Of a DNA stretch of 64,000 bases, positions 57,304 to 64,000 are shown one piece after another. Both the position numbers and the translations under genes were made by a program. Location of the stretch: NCBI GenBank assembly GCA_018223375.1, contig JAGTTS010000009.1, positions 1-64,000 on the forward strand, in the 5' to 3' direction. The stretch is from Clostridiaceae bacterium Marseille-Q3526 (GTDB lineage Bacteria > Bacillota > Clostridia > Lachnospirales > Lachnospiraceae). How positions within the stretch are numbered: position 1 is the first letter of the stretch; each line of letters starts with the position of its first letter. A model generated the notes under the pieces. It ran no database searches. It was given only the letters and a program-made list of their open reading frames with translations, and was not told the DNA's origin.

Positions 57304-60300
57304 TTATGCAGAGGGCATTTCTCCCGACGGGAAGAAATCAAAAAGGCTCATCTGTCTGGCTCTGGCTTCAGGCGTTCCCGCCAGCTCCTCGTTCTGGATT
57401 TCTGCCTCCGGAAGCTCTCTCAGAAACGGCGACGGCTCTCCTGAGGTCACGAGAATCAGCTCTTCTCTGGCTCTGGTCATACCCACATAGAAAAGGCGGC
57501 GTTCTTCCTCCGCCTGCTCCGTCTCCAGAGGAAGCGAGCCTTTTCTCATGCCCGGGATAATAACGGCTGGAAATTCCAGGCCTTTAGAGGCGTGAAGCGT
57601 CATCAGGGAAACGGCGTCCGCTGCGTAGCGTTTCTTTCCGCAGCGTTTTAAGTCCCCCTCCCTTCCCCAGAAGAGAGTAAACAAAAAGTCTTTCATTGTC
57701 TTATGAAACATGGCCATCGACGCAAGCCGGGCCAGGGGCTCGTCTTCCTTCAGATCCCGGTCGCCCATCCAGGCTTTCAGAAGATCCGCAGGCTTTTTCC
57801 CGGCCATAGGCCGGTATTTTTCCAGCAGCTGCAAAAGCTTCTCTCCGCCTATGCGGCGGTTCAGAAATTGGACGGTTCTCTTAAATGCCGTTTCCTCCAT
57901 TCCCTCCCCAGCCTCTGTCAGAAGAGCGAAAAATCCTTCCGCCTCACGGACGGTATCTGCCTCCAGAAACGTCCCTCTTCCCGTGACAATATAGGGGATT
58001 CCCTCTGTCCTCAAACATTCCTCCATCTCTTCTGCCTGGCGGTTTGTCCTGCACAGCACGGCAATGTCTGAAAAGCTTCTGGGACCTTTTTCCAAAAAAG
58101 TGCCCCGCTCCTGAGCGTCCAGCATGTCGATGCCGCCTATCATCCGGTTAATTTCCCTGGCTGTGAAAATCCCCTCAGAGCGCCTTCCCCCTGCCTTCAC
58201 CACGCGGACTGGATCCCCGGAACCGGCCTTTGCGGCAAGTGTTCTCTCCCCGCCTGGATTGTGGGAAATCACGCTGCAGGCAGCCTTTACAATCGGTTCT
58301 GTGGAGCGGTAATTCTCCTGAAGGGCGATAACCTTTGTCTCCGGAATGTCCTGCAGAAGCCTCTTAAAGCACTCTGCGTCAGAGCCTCTGAAGCCGTAAA
58401 TCGCCTGATCCGGATCTCCGATAACAAACAGCTCTCTTCCCTCTTTGTTCCACTCCCGGATCAGCGCGTACTGGAGAGGGCTGATATCCTGAAACTCGTC
58501 TACCAGAAGATACCGAAAATGGGAGCAGAAGCGGCAGATGGCCGGGCAGTTCTCCCTGAGCAGCGAAACCGTTCTGATCAGCAGATCGTCAAAATCCAGC
58601 CAGCCCTGCGCTTCCATGGCTGTTCTGTATCTGTCAAAAGCTTTCTGGAAGGAATTCTCCTCCTTTTCTCCCATTTTTTCTGACATCTCCTGAGCCAGGG
58701 CCAGTTCCGTCTTTTTTCTGGAAACACGGCGCAGAAATTCTGTGGGGCGAAGGGGTTTTGACTCCTCCTCAAGAATCTCTTCCGCCAGGGCAGAAAGCTC
58801 CAGCGGATCTGCCAAATCTGCCTTTTCACCTGCCGCTTCCAGCATTTTCAGGCAGATAGAGTGAAAGGTTCCTGTCTGAATCAGGCTCTGGCCCCTCTTA
58901 TTTGCCAGCTCCCGTTTCAGACGCTCCCTGAGTTCTCCTGCCGCCTGGTTCGTAAAGGTCACCGCCGTAATCTCCGACGGCTTGACTCTCCTTTTTTCAA
59001 TCAGGCATTTGATTCTGGCTGTCAGCGTTCCCGTCTTTCCTGTTCCAGGTCCGGCTATCACCGCCAGACAGGAGGAGGGAAGCTCTGCCGCCTCTCTCTG
59101 CTTTTCATTCAGGAGGGACAGAAAATCTGCCGGCCTGTCAGCCCTTTTATCCGGCTCCCCGGCCAAAGCCTTTGCTGAAAAGTTCTCTTCTCCAGACTGT
59201 TCCCGCTCATGTTTCTCGCAGCCAGACGCCGTTCTGTTTCCTGCCTCTGAATCCGTCTCCGTCTCGAACAGGCCGCTCATGCTCATCTGTCCCTCCGGGC
59301 TCTCAATCTCGTCCGGAGTAAACAGCCGCACAGCGCCGTACTCCCCGTCAAAGCCTGGCAGCCGCTCCACCTTTCCCTCCCGCAGCCTCCTGATTCCCTC
59401 GGCGGTCAGATAACCGCATTCCCGCTTAATGTCCTCGATGGGAACCTCCCGCAGAATGGCAAACTCTGTTCCCAGCTTCCGGATCATAGTCTCATACTCC
59501 TCCCTGACCTTCTTTCCGGCGGCGGAACGGCCTGTGGAGGCCGCGATTACCTCCAAAAGCGGAACCAGGCTCTCAAAAGGCTTCGCCTTCTCAGGTACAA
59601 AGCCTTCCGGCCGGTCGGCCAGCTGGGCAATCCGGTGGGAAACTCCCATGGTCAGGCGTTTCTGGCAGACAGGGCAGATTCCTCCCTGGGCCTCTGCCTC
59701 TGCAGGACTCAGGCAGATATGGCATTTCCTGTGGCCGTCAAAGTGGTACTTTCCCTCCTCCGGGAAAAATTCTATGGTTCCGTCAAGCCCTTCTCCCGTT
59801 TCCACCGCCTGTTTTAAGCCATAATAAGACAAATCTCCGCTTAAAAGGTTGGCTTCCCGCCCAAGCTTGGCCGGAGAGTGGGCGTCTGAATTGGAAATCA
59901 GCTGGAAGCGATCCAATGCGGAAAGCTGCCAGTTCATAGGCGGATCGGAGGAGAGCCCCGTCTCGACGGCATGGATATAGGGCGTCAGCTCCCCAAAGCA
60001 CTCCTCCGCCCGGTCAAAGCCAGAAAGAGCGCCGAACATGGAAAAATGCGGCGTCCAGATGTGGGCGGGAATAAACATGCCCTCCGGGCAGGTCTCCAGC
60101 ATAATCTCCAGCAGATCATGGCAGGACAGGCCCAGAATCGGCCTCCCGTCTGAATGGATATTTCCAATGGCCTCCAGCCTGGCCGACAGCTTCTCCGCCT
60201 CTTCAAGGCCCGGCAGAAGAATCAGGCTGTGAACCTTTCTCACTTTTCCATCCTGTTTGTAGATAGAGCTGATCTCACCGGAAACCACAAATCTGGTCCG

Positions 60301-60540
60301 TTCCTCCTCCGCTCCGGCCTCCGGGCTCAGAACGCAGTCCTCCCGGAGACGGTACAGACCGTCCTCTGCCGGTATCAGCTTTTCCTTCAGCTCCTCTCTC
60401 CAAGCCGGATGAGTAAAATCTCCGGTTCCCAGAAGCCGGATTCCCTTCTTTCTGGCCTGGAAATCCAGCTGCTCCGGCGTCAAATCGCGGCTGGTAGCCC
60501 TGGAATACCTGGAATGAATGTGCAGATCTGCAATATACAT
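57304..60540 (-). CDS. EndoQ-like PHP endonuclease fused to UvrD/PcrA helicase
   Basis: A 1078-residue fusion. Residues 1-400 resemble EndoQ: ADLHIHSRYSRATSRDL (PHP HxH), FVVSGEISSIY, IPAHIWTPHFSMFG, LISNSDAHSP, and a four-Cys zinc motif CHICLSP ... CPVCQKRLTMGV (about 272-297). An acidic linker leads to a UvrD superfamily 1 helicase: AGPGTGKT (about 493-500), VDEFQDISPLQY (about 680), GDPDQAIYGFRG, LQENYRSTEPIV, MTLHASKGLEFPAVIIPG and LFYVGMTRAREEL. EndoQ incises beside deaminated bases or AP sites; the helicase would unwind or remove the strand. It is cotranscribed after the FliB-like gene. Confidence 0.9.
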   Translation of the reverse strand: MYIADLHIHSRYSRATSRDLTPEQLDFQARKKGIRLLGTGDFTHPAWREELKEKLIPAEDGLYRLREDCVLSPEAGAEEERTRFVVSGEISSIYKQDGKVRKVHSLILLPGLEEAEKLSARLEAIGNIHSDGRPILGLSCHDLLEIMLETCPEGMFIPAHIWTPHFSMFGALSGFDRAEECFGELTPYIHAVETGLSSDPPMNWQLSALDRFQLISNSDAHSPAKLGREANLLSGDLSYYGLKQAVETGEGLDGTIEFFPEEGKYHFDGHRKCHICLSPAEAEAQGGICPVCQKRLTMGVSHRIAQLADRPEGFVPEKAKPFESLVPLLEVIAASTGRSAAGKKVREEYETMIRKLGTEFAILREVPIEDIKRECGYLTAEGIRRLREGKVERLPGFDGEYGAVRLFTPDEIESPEGQMSMSGLFETETDSEAGNRTASGCEKHEREQSGEENFSAKALAGEPDKRADRPADFLSLLNEKQREAAELPSSCLAVIAGPGTGKTGTLTARIKCLIEKRRVKPSEITAVTFTNQAAGELRERLKRELANKRGQSLIQTGTFHSICLKMLEAAGEKADLADPLELSALAEEILEEESKPLRPTEFLRRVSRKKTELALAQEMSEKMGEKEENSFQKAFDRYRTAMEAQGWLDFDDLLIRTVSLLRENCPAICRFCSHFRYLLVDEFQDISPLQYALIREWNKEGRELFVIGDPDQAIYGFRGSDAECFKRLLQDIPETKVIALQENYRSTEPIVKAACSVISHNPGGERTLAAKAGSGDPVRVVKAGGRRSEGIFTAREINRMIGGIDMLDAQERGTFLEKGPRSFSDIAVLCRTNRQAEEMEECLRTEGIPYIVTGRGTFLEADTVREAEGFFALLTEAGEGMEETAFKRTVQFLNRRIGGEKLLQLLEKYRPMAGKKPADLLKAWMGDRDLKEDEPLARLASMAMFHKTMKDFLFTLFWGREGDLKRCGKKRYAADAVSLMTLHASKGLEFPAVIIPGMRKGSLPLETEQAEEERRLFYVGMTRAREELILVTSGEPSPFLRELPEAEIQNEELAGTPEARARQMSLFDFFPSGEMPSA

Positions 60541-60616
60541 AAAATCCCTCCCTGAGCGCTTGTCTGTTTTCTTTTCTCTTTTTTCTCTACTGTCTTTTTC
60601 TGTGATCCGCTTCTGC

Positions 60617-61858
60617 TTATACGCCCCACAGTGCTTTTACCGCTTCAGAAAGCCCCTGGTCGGAAAAGATTTCCTCTTCCCAGAAAGCGTTCTGAAGAAA
60701 CTCCAGATTCTCCTCCGAATACTCAATTTCCTTTGAAAGAAGACGGATATGCTCTGCCTGCGCCTCTCTGGAAAGACCTCCCTGGCGGAGAACTGCGTTT
60801 AAGTCTGTCAGCCTTGCGAGAACTGCAAATAAAACAGCCAGACCGGCCCGGGAGTACGCGTCCCCGTCAAAAGCGCATTTTCCAAAATAGCGGTAAACTC
60901 CATACTCCACCAGCCGTTCATAGAGTTCTGTCCCGTCCTCTCGTCTGGCCGCAGCCAGAGACAGCAGCTCCTCCACAGAACAGTCAAGCTCATCCAGAAG
61001 CTTAGTCCAGAACTCCCCCATAGGCTCCAGCTGCCTCAAAACGGCGAACAGCTGTCTGAAGTACGCTGCTCTCTCTTCCTGGAGTTCTGGATTTTTTACT
61101 GATTTTTCAGAACATTCAGCGCTTTCGGCGTTGAAACGCTCTGAGATCTGCTCTGAAAACCGGCGGATTTTACCGGCTGTCTCTTCCAGCTCTTCCGTGT
61201 CGTCCAGACATTCCTGGATCTGTCCAGCCAGCTTAAGGAACTGGACGATTCGATCCGCCAGGCCGCTCCTGGAAGGGCTGCTGTCCTCCTCATTTTCCTG
61301 TAAAGCGCCGCCTCCCGCCAAAATCTGAAACGCCGCTTCCCTGGCAGAAAGGATAGATAAAAGGTAGGAGGCTTCCTCTGTCTGGGGCTGTTTTACAGCT
61401 TTTTCCCACTGCCTCCTCTCCTCTTCGCTTTCCCATTCCACAGTAAGCCTGAGAGGGCCGGACTCCGACACAAACAGTCTCGCAGCCTCCTCGCAGCACA
61501 GTCCAAGTCCTGTCTCTGTCCAGTCTAAAAGCCCTGGAATTTCCTCGTACCACTCATAAAATCTGGGATGCTCCCTGCAGATGCCGCACAAATGCTCCTC
61601 CCCCAAGTGAATAAAAATATCGCACAAATTGCTGTCGTTTAAAAAAGCACAGCGCTCCTGCTCCCCTTTTAAACGGAAATGAGGCGTTCCTTCCCTGGAA
61701 ATCCCATCTTCCAGTCTCTTTCCGAACTCTCCTTTTACCGTTCTGTAAAACTGATCCGTCTCCTCATCTATGTCAATTTCCCATCCGATGCAGCAGTTAT
61801 CCCTGCACCTGGACGCGATACACTGAAAGCTGCCGCAGTAAGAAGGTTTTACTATCAT
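60617..61858 (-). CDS. FliB-like lysine-N-methylase family protein (copy 2)
   Basis: A 413-residue protein with the same N-terminal Cys pattern as copy 1: MIVKPSYCGSFQCIASRCRDNCCIGWEIDIDEET, then CAFLNDSNLCDIFIHLGEEHLCGICREHPRF and GLCCEEAARL. The FliB family methylates lysines in flagellin, but no flagellar gene is near, so the substrate is unknown. Start at 61858 behind GAGGAG; the longer frame has no support. It is the first gene before the EndoQ-UvrD fusion, with a promoter carrying an internal palindrome. Confidence 0.8.
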   Translation of the reverse strand: MIVKPSYCGSFQCIASRCRDNCCIGWEIDIDEETDQFYRTVKGEFGKRLEDGISREGTPHFRLKGEQERCAFLNDSNLCDIFIHLGEEHLCGICREHPRFYEWYEEIPGLLDWTETGLGLCCEEAARLFVSESGPLRLTVEWESEEERRQWEKAVKQPQTEEASYLLSILSAREAAFQILAGGGALQENEEDSSPSRSGLADRIVQFLKLAGQIQECLDDTEELEETAGKIRRFSEQISERFNAESAECSEKSVKNPELQEERAAYFRQLFAVLRQLEPMGEFWTKLLDELDCSVEELLSLAAARREDGTELYERLVEYGVYRYFGKCAFDGDAYSRAGLAVLFAVLARLTDLNAVLRQGGLSREAQAEHIRLLSKEIEYSEENLEFLQNAFWEEEIFSDQGLSEAVKALWGV

Positions 61859-61950
61859 TGTCTCTCTTTCTCCTCTGTCTGATTCTGTAAAATATTGCAG
61901 GATATCTGTATCCAGGCGCAGACAGCGCCTGCTTTTCATATACCAGACTC

Positions 61951-61979
61951 AGTATACCACCGGGCGCAGCACCCGGCAA
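61951..61979 (-). promoter_or_regulatory. Promoter with internal palindrome, FliB2-EndoQ-UvrD operon
   Basis: Minus strand TTGCCG (61974-61979), 17 bp, TATACT (61951-61956). The spacer holds CCGGG ... CCCGG (61960-61976), a 17-bp palindrome that could bind a regulator between the two boxes. Confidence 0.6.
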
Positions 61980-62002
61980 CTTGCAGCGCTGCCTTAAAAT
62001 GA

Positions 62003-62031
62003 TTGTAAGCCTTCTTTCTATATGGTAAGAT
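62003..62031 (+). promoter_or_regulatory. Promoter of the peroxiredoxin gene
   Basis: TTGTAA (62003-62008), 17 bp, TAAGAT (62026-62031), about 50 bp before the start. Confidence 0.55.
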
Positions 62032-62079
62032 AAAATATGATAAGACAAATGAACACTGGTTTTGACGAAAGGAGAAGCA

Positions 62080-62754
62080 ATGGAACACTTAGAAGGAAAC
62101 CGTCTGCCGTTAATCGGCGATACAGCCCCTGCCTTTCAGGCGCTTACCACAAAAGGAACCGTTCACTTTCCAGACGATTATCAGGGAAAATGGGTACTCT
62201 TTTTCTCACATCCCTCTGATTTCACCCCTGTATGCACCACAGAATTTATGACCATCGCCTCCATGGCAGAAGAATTTAAAGCACTTAACACAGAGCTGCT
62301 AGGACTTTCCGTAGACTCTCTGTACTCTCACATCGCATGGATCCGCCGGATTGAAGAGCTGTCCTGGAACGGCATTGAGCAGGTTCATGTTGATTTCCCT
62401 GTCATTGCTGACTTAAACATGAAGGTATCCCATCTGTATGGTATGCTGCAGCCCAACGTGTCCAGCACCCAGGCTGTCCGGGCCGTGTTTATCATTGATC
62501 CAAACGCTGTCATCCGGGCAATTATCTATTATCCGTTAAATCTGGGACGGAATTTTGACGAGCTGAAACGCATTATTTCAGCGCTTCAGAAGGCGGACGC
62601 CGATCACTGCTCCACTCCCGCCAACTGGCGGCCGGGAGACGATGTGATCCTCCCATCCCCCGTTACCTGCGACGAAGCAAAGGAGCGGGCAGAACATCCC
62701 GGAGAAAACGAATATTCTCTCGACTGGTTTTTAAACTTCCGAAAAGAAAAGTAG
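62080..62754 (+). CDS. Peroxiredoxin
   Basis: A 224-residue AhpC/Prx6-like peroxiredoxin: WVLFFSHPSDFTPVCTTEF with the peroxidatic Cys about residue 47, LSVDSLYSHIAWI, and the C-terminal arm with a second Cys in DADHCSTPANWRPG. The long C-terminal domain resembles 1-Cys Prx6 proteins, but the extra Cys could resolve the sulfenate. It reduces peroxides in the cytoplasm. Start at 62080 behind AAAGGAG. No AhpF gene is adjacent. Confidence 0.93.
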   Translation: MEHLEGNRLPLIGDTAPAFQALTTKGTVHFPDDYQGKWVLFFSHPSDFTPVCTTEFMTIASMAEEFKALNTELLGLSVDSLYSHIAWIRRIEELSWNGIEQVHVDFPVIADLNMKVSHLYGMLQPNVSSTQAVRAVFIIDPNAVIRAIIYYPLNLGRNFDELKRIISALQKADADHCSTPANWRPGDDVILPSPVTCDEAKERAEHPGENEYSLDWFLNFRKEK

Positions 62755-62803
62755 GACAACATTTTGTCAGAAAATCGACCGTTTATCTTCAGATATTCGT
62801 AAA

Positions 62804-62832
62804 TTGCCTTTTTCCTCCTGCTCCCTTATAAT
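62804..62832 (+). promoter_or_regulatory. Promoter of the DUF4358-MBOAT operon
   Basis: TTGCCT (62804-62809), 17 bp, TATAAT (62827-62832). Confidence 0.75.
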
Positions 62833-62877
62833 GGTGACAGGAACACCAGCTGGTGATTAAAAGGAGGATCATTTATT

Positions 62878-63441
62878 ATGATAAAAAAACAGTTGATTGC
62901 ATGTTTTATGGCAGCTTCTCTGGCTGCTGCATCCCTGACGGGATGTTCCGGCAGCCCTTCTTCCAATGAGACATCTGCTCAGGAAACTGTTGCCAATGTA
63001 TCTTTAGACGATGTTTTAAAGGATATCAAGGAAGCTTACGGAGAAAATTATGTTCCTGATTCTTCCGTCGACGAGCAGATGCTTTCCGATATTATCGGAC
63101 TTTCTCCAGATCTCTATGAAAGCTATGTGGCAGAGATGCCTATGATCAGCACCTTTGTAGAAACCTTTATCGGCGTAAAGGCAAAGGAAGGAAAAGGCGA
63201 AGAGGCAGAAAAAGCCCTGAATGCTTACCGCGATCAGCTGGTAAACGATACCATGCAGTATCCCATGAATGTGGCTAAAATCCAGGCTTCCCAGGTAATC
63301 CGCCATGGCGACTATGTATTCTTCGTTATGCTTGGCGCGCCTTCCGACGAGGCCATGGAGGAAGGTGATGAGGAAGCTTTAAAATCTGCTGCTGAAAATA
63401 ATCAGATCGCTGTCGATATTATTGACGGATACTTTAAATAA
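62878..63441 (+). CDS. DUF4358 domain lipoprotein
   Basis: A 187-residue lipoprotein with a lipobox LTGC (Cys about 23), a Ser/Thr-rich linker and a DUF4358 domain (VSLDDVLKDIKEAYGENYVPDSSVDEQML ... FIGVKAKEGKGEEAEKALNAYRDQL). DUF4358 proteins occur beside MBOAT/AlgI-type acyltransferase genes in clostridia, as here, 3 bp from the next start. It may assist cell-surface O-acetylation; the mechanism is unknown. Start behind AAAGGAGG. Confidence 0.9.
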   Translation: MIKKQLIACFMAASLAAASLTGCSGSPSSNETSAQETVANVSLDDVLKDIKEAYGENYVPDSSVDEQMLSDIIGLSPDLYESYVAEMPMISTFVETFIGVKAKEGKGEEAEKALNAYRDQLVNDTMQYPMNVAKIQASQVIRHGDYVFFVMLGAPSDEAMEEGDEEALKSAAENNQIAVDIIDGYFK

Positions 63442-63444
63442 GCC

Positions 63445-64000
63445 ATGGTATTTAGCAGTCTTTTATTTCTGTTCCGTTTTCTTCCCCTGTTTTTGGCGCT
63501 GTATTTCGCAGCGCCAAAACGGTTTCGGAACAGTATTTTATTTCTTGGAAGCCTTATTTTTTACGGCTGGGGGGAACCGGTCTATATCTCCCTCCTGCTT
63601 TTTTCTACTCTGGTGGATTTTGTCCACGGAAAGCTGGCAGGCAGCTTCCGCGAAAAAGGAAATATGACAGCAGCCAAATGGGTAGTGGCCTCTTCTGCCG
63701 CTATCAATTTAGGACTGCTGATTATTTTTAAATATACGGATTTCTTTATCCGCTCTTTCAATGAACTGACCGGCAGCAGCATTCCCCTTCTGGGACTGGC
63801 CCTGCCTATCGGTATTTCCTTTTACACCTTCCAGACCATGTCCTATACCATTGACGTCTACCGCGGGCAGGCTCCTGTTCAGAATAACCTGATCTCCTTC
63901 GGCGCCTATGTATCCATGTTCCCCCAGCTGATTGCCGGTCCCATTGTCCGCTATCAGGATATTGCGCGGGAATTAAACAGCCGCCGGGAAACAGTGGAGC
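63445..64000 (+). CDS. MBOAT family O-acyltransferase (partial, runs off the window)
   Basis: The frame opens at ATG 63445 (MVFSSLLFLFRFLPLFLALYF) and is still open at the window end, giving 185 residues. RFRNSILFLGSLIFYGWGEPVYISLLL, IIFKYTDFF and LALPIGISFYTFQTMSYTIDVYRG with YVSMFPQLIAGPIVRYQDI are the AlgI/DltB-type MBOAT signatures. It probably moves an acetyl group across the membrane to a surface polymer. The catalytic His lies beyond the window. It is coupled to the DUF4358 lipoprotein gene. Confidence 0.9.
   Translation, partial: MVFSSLLFLFRFLPLFLALYFAAPKRFRNSILFLGSLIFYGWGEPVYISLLLFSTLVDFVHGKLAGSFREKGNMTAAKWVVASSAAINLGLLIIFKYTDFFIRSFNELTGSSIPLLGLALPIGISFYTFQTMSYTIDVYRGQAPVQNNLISFGAYVSMFPQLIAGPIVRYQDIARELNSRRETVE

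Overview
The window reads as chromosome of a Firmicute, most likely a Lachnospiraceae-type gut clostridium. Evidence: strong sigma-A style promoters (TTGACA, 17 bp, TATAAT), AGGAGG ribosome sites, a CIRCE/HrcA site, a SpoVB-like flippase, families typical of the group (DUF4358, DUF5721, EFR1 ferredoxin, TnpW), a clpS-clpA pair and clostridial-type NifS/NifU/MnmA. No organism name can be proven from the sequence alone.

Region 1 (about 1-8720) is AT-rich accessory DNA. It holds two decayed genes (a small secreted protein; a DUF1835/DUF3658 protein), a broken IS1182-type transposase, a gene fusing an HNH nuclease to a DnaB/RecA-like ATPase, and an integrative-element module: sigma-like factor, small HTH protein, KTR zinc-ribbon protein, a TetR-EFR1 ferredoxin cargo pair, TnpW and a large serine recombinase. 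The recombinase ends just short of tRNA-Ser(CGA), where base composition changes to chromosome.

Region 2 (8.7-25.7 kb) is housekeeping: cell-wall amidase, tRNA thiolation and Fe-S genes (mnmA, nifU, nifS), SpoVB-like flippase, RidA, CvfB-like S1 protein, acyl-ACP thioesterase, tRNA-Gln(CUG), queA, tRNA-Arg(CCG), DedA protein, lipoproteins, a FliB-like lysine methylase, clpA and clpS.

Region 3 (25.7-38.3 kb) is a nucleoside scavenging locus. A divergently read LacI-PfkB fusion regulator faces an operon of BMP lipoprotein, double ABC ATPase, two permeases, nucleoside hydrolase, M20 peptidase, glutamine-amidotransferase-like protein and ribokinase; a second M20 peptidase follows. Imported nucleosides would be split to base plus ribose, and ribose phosphorylated. 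Two palindromes and two near-consensus promoters lie in the divergent gap.

Region 4 (38.3-64 kb) is mixed: MATE exporter, cytidylate-kinase-like protein, AlkD-like protein, galactokinase, radical SAM protein, CapA, DegV, a divergent XRE/hypothetical pair around a 20-bp palindrome, htpG behind a CIRCE site, M14 and M18 peptidases, GH3 NagZ-like enzyme with a PrsA-like lipoprotein, HAD, Maf, an EndoQ-UvrD fusion, a second FliB-like protein, peroxiredoxin, a DUF4358 lipoprotein and a partial MBOAT acyltransferase.

Most unusual items: (a) a dispersed family of long hairpins with unrelated stems but a shared apical loop, mostly between convergent genes; (b) the EndoQ-UvrD fusion; (c) the LacI-PfkB regulator and the peptidase/amidotransferase genes inside its nucleoside operon; (d) the HNH-ATPase fusion. 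No complete multi-gene defence system, CRISPR array or prophage is visible.
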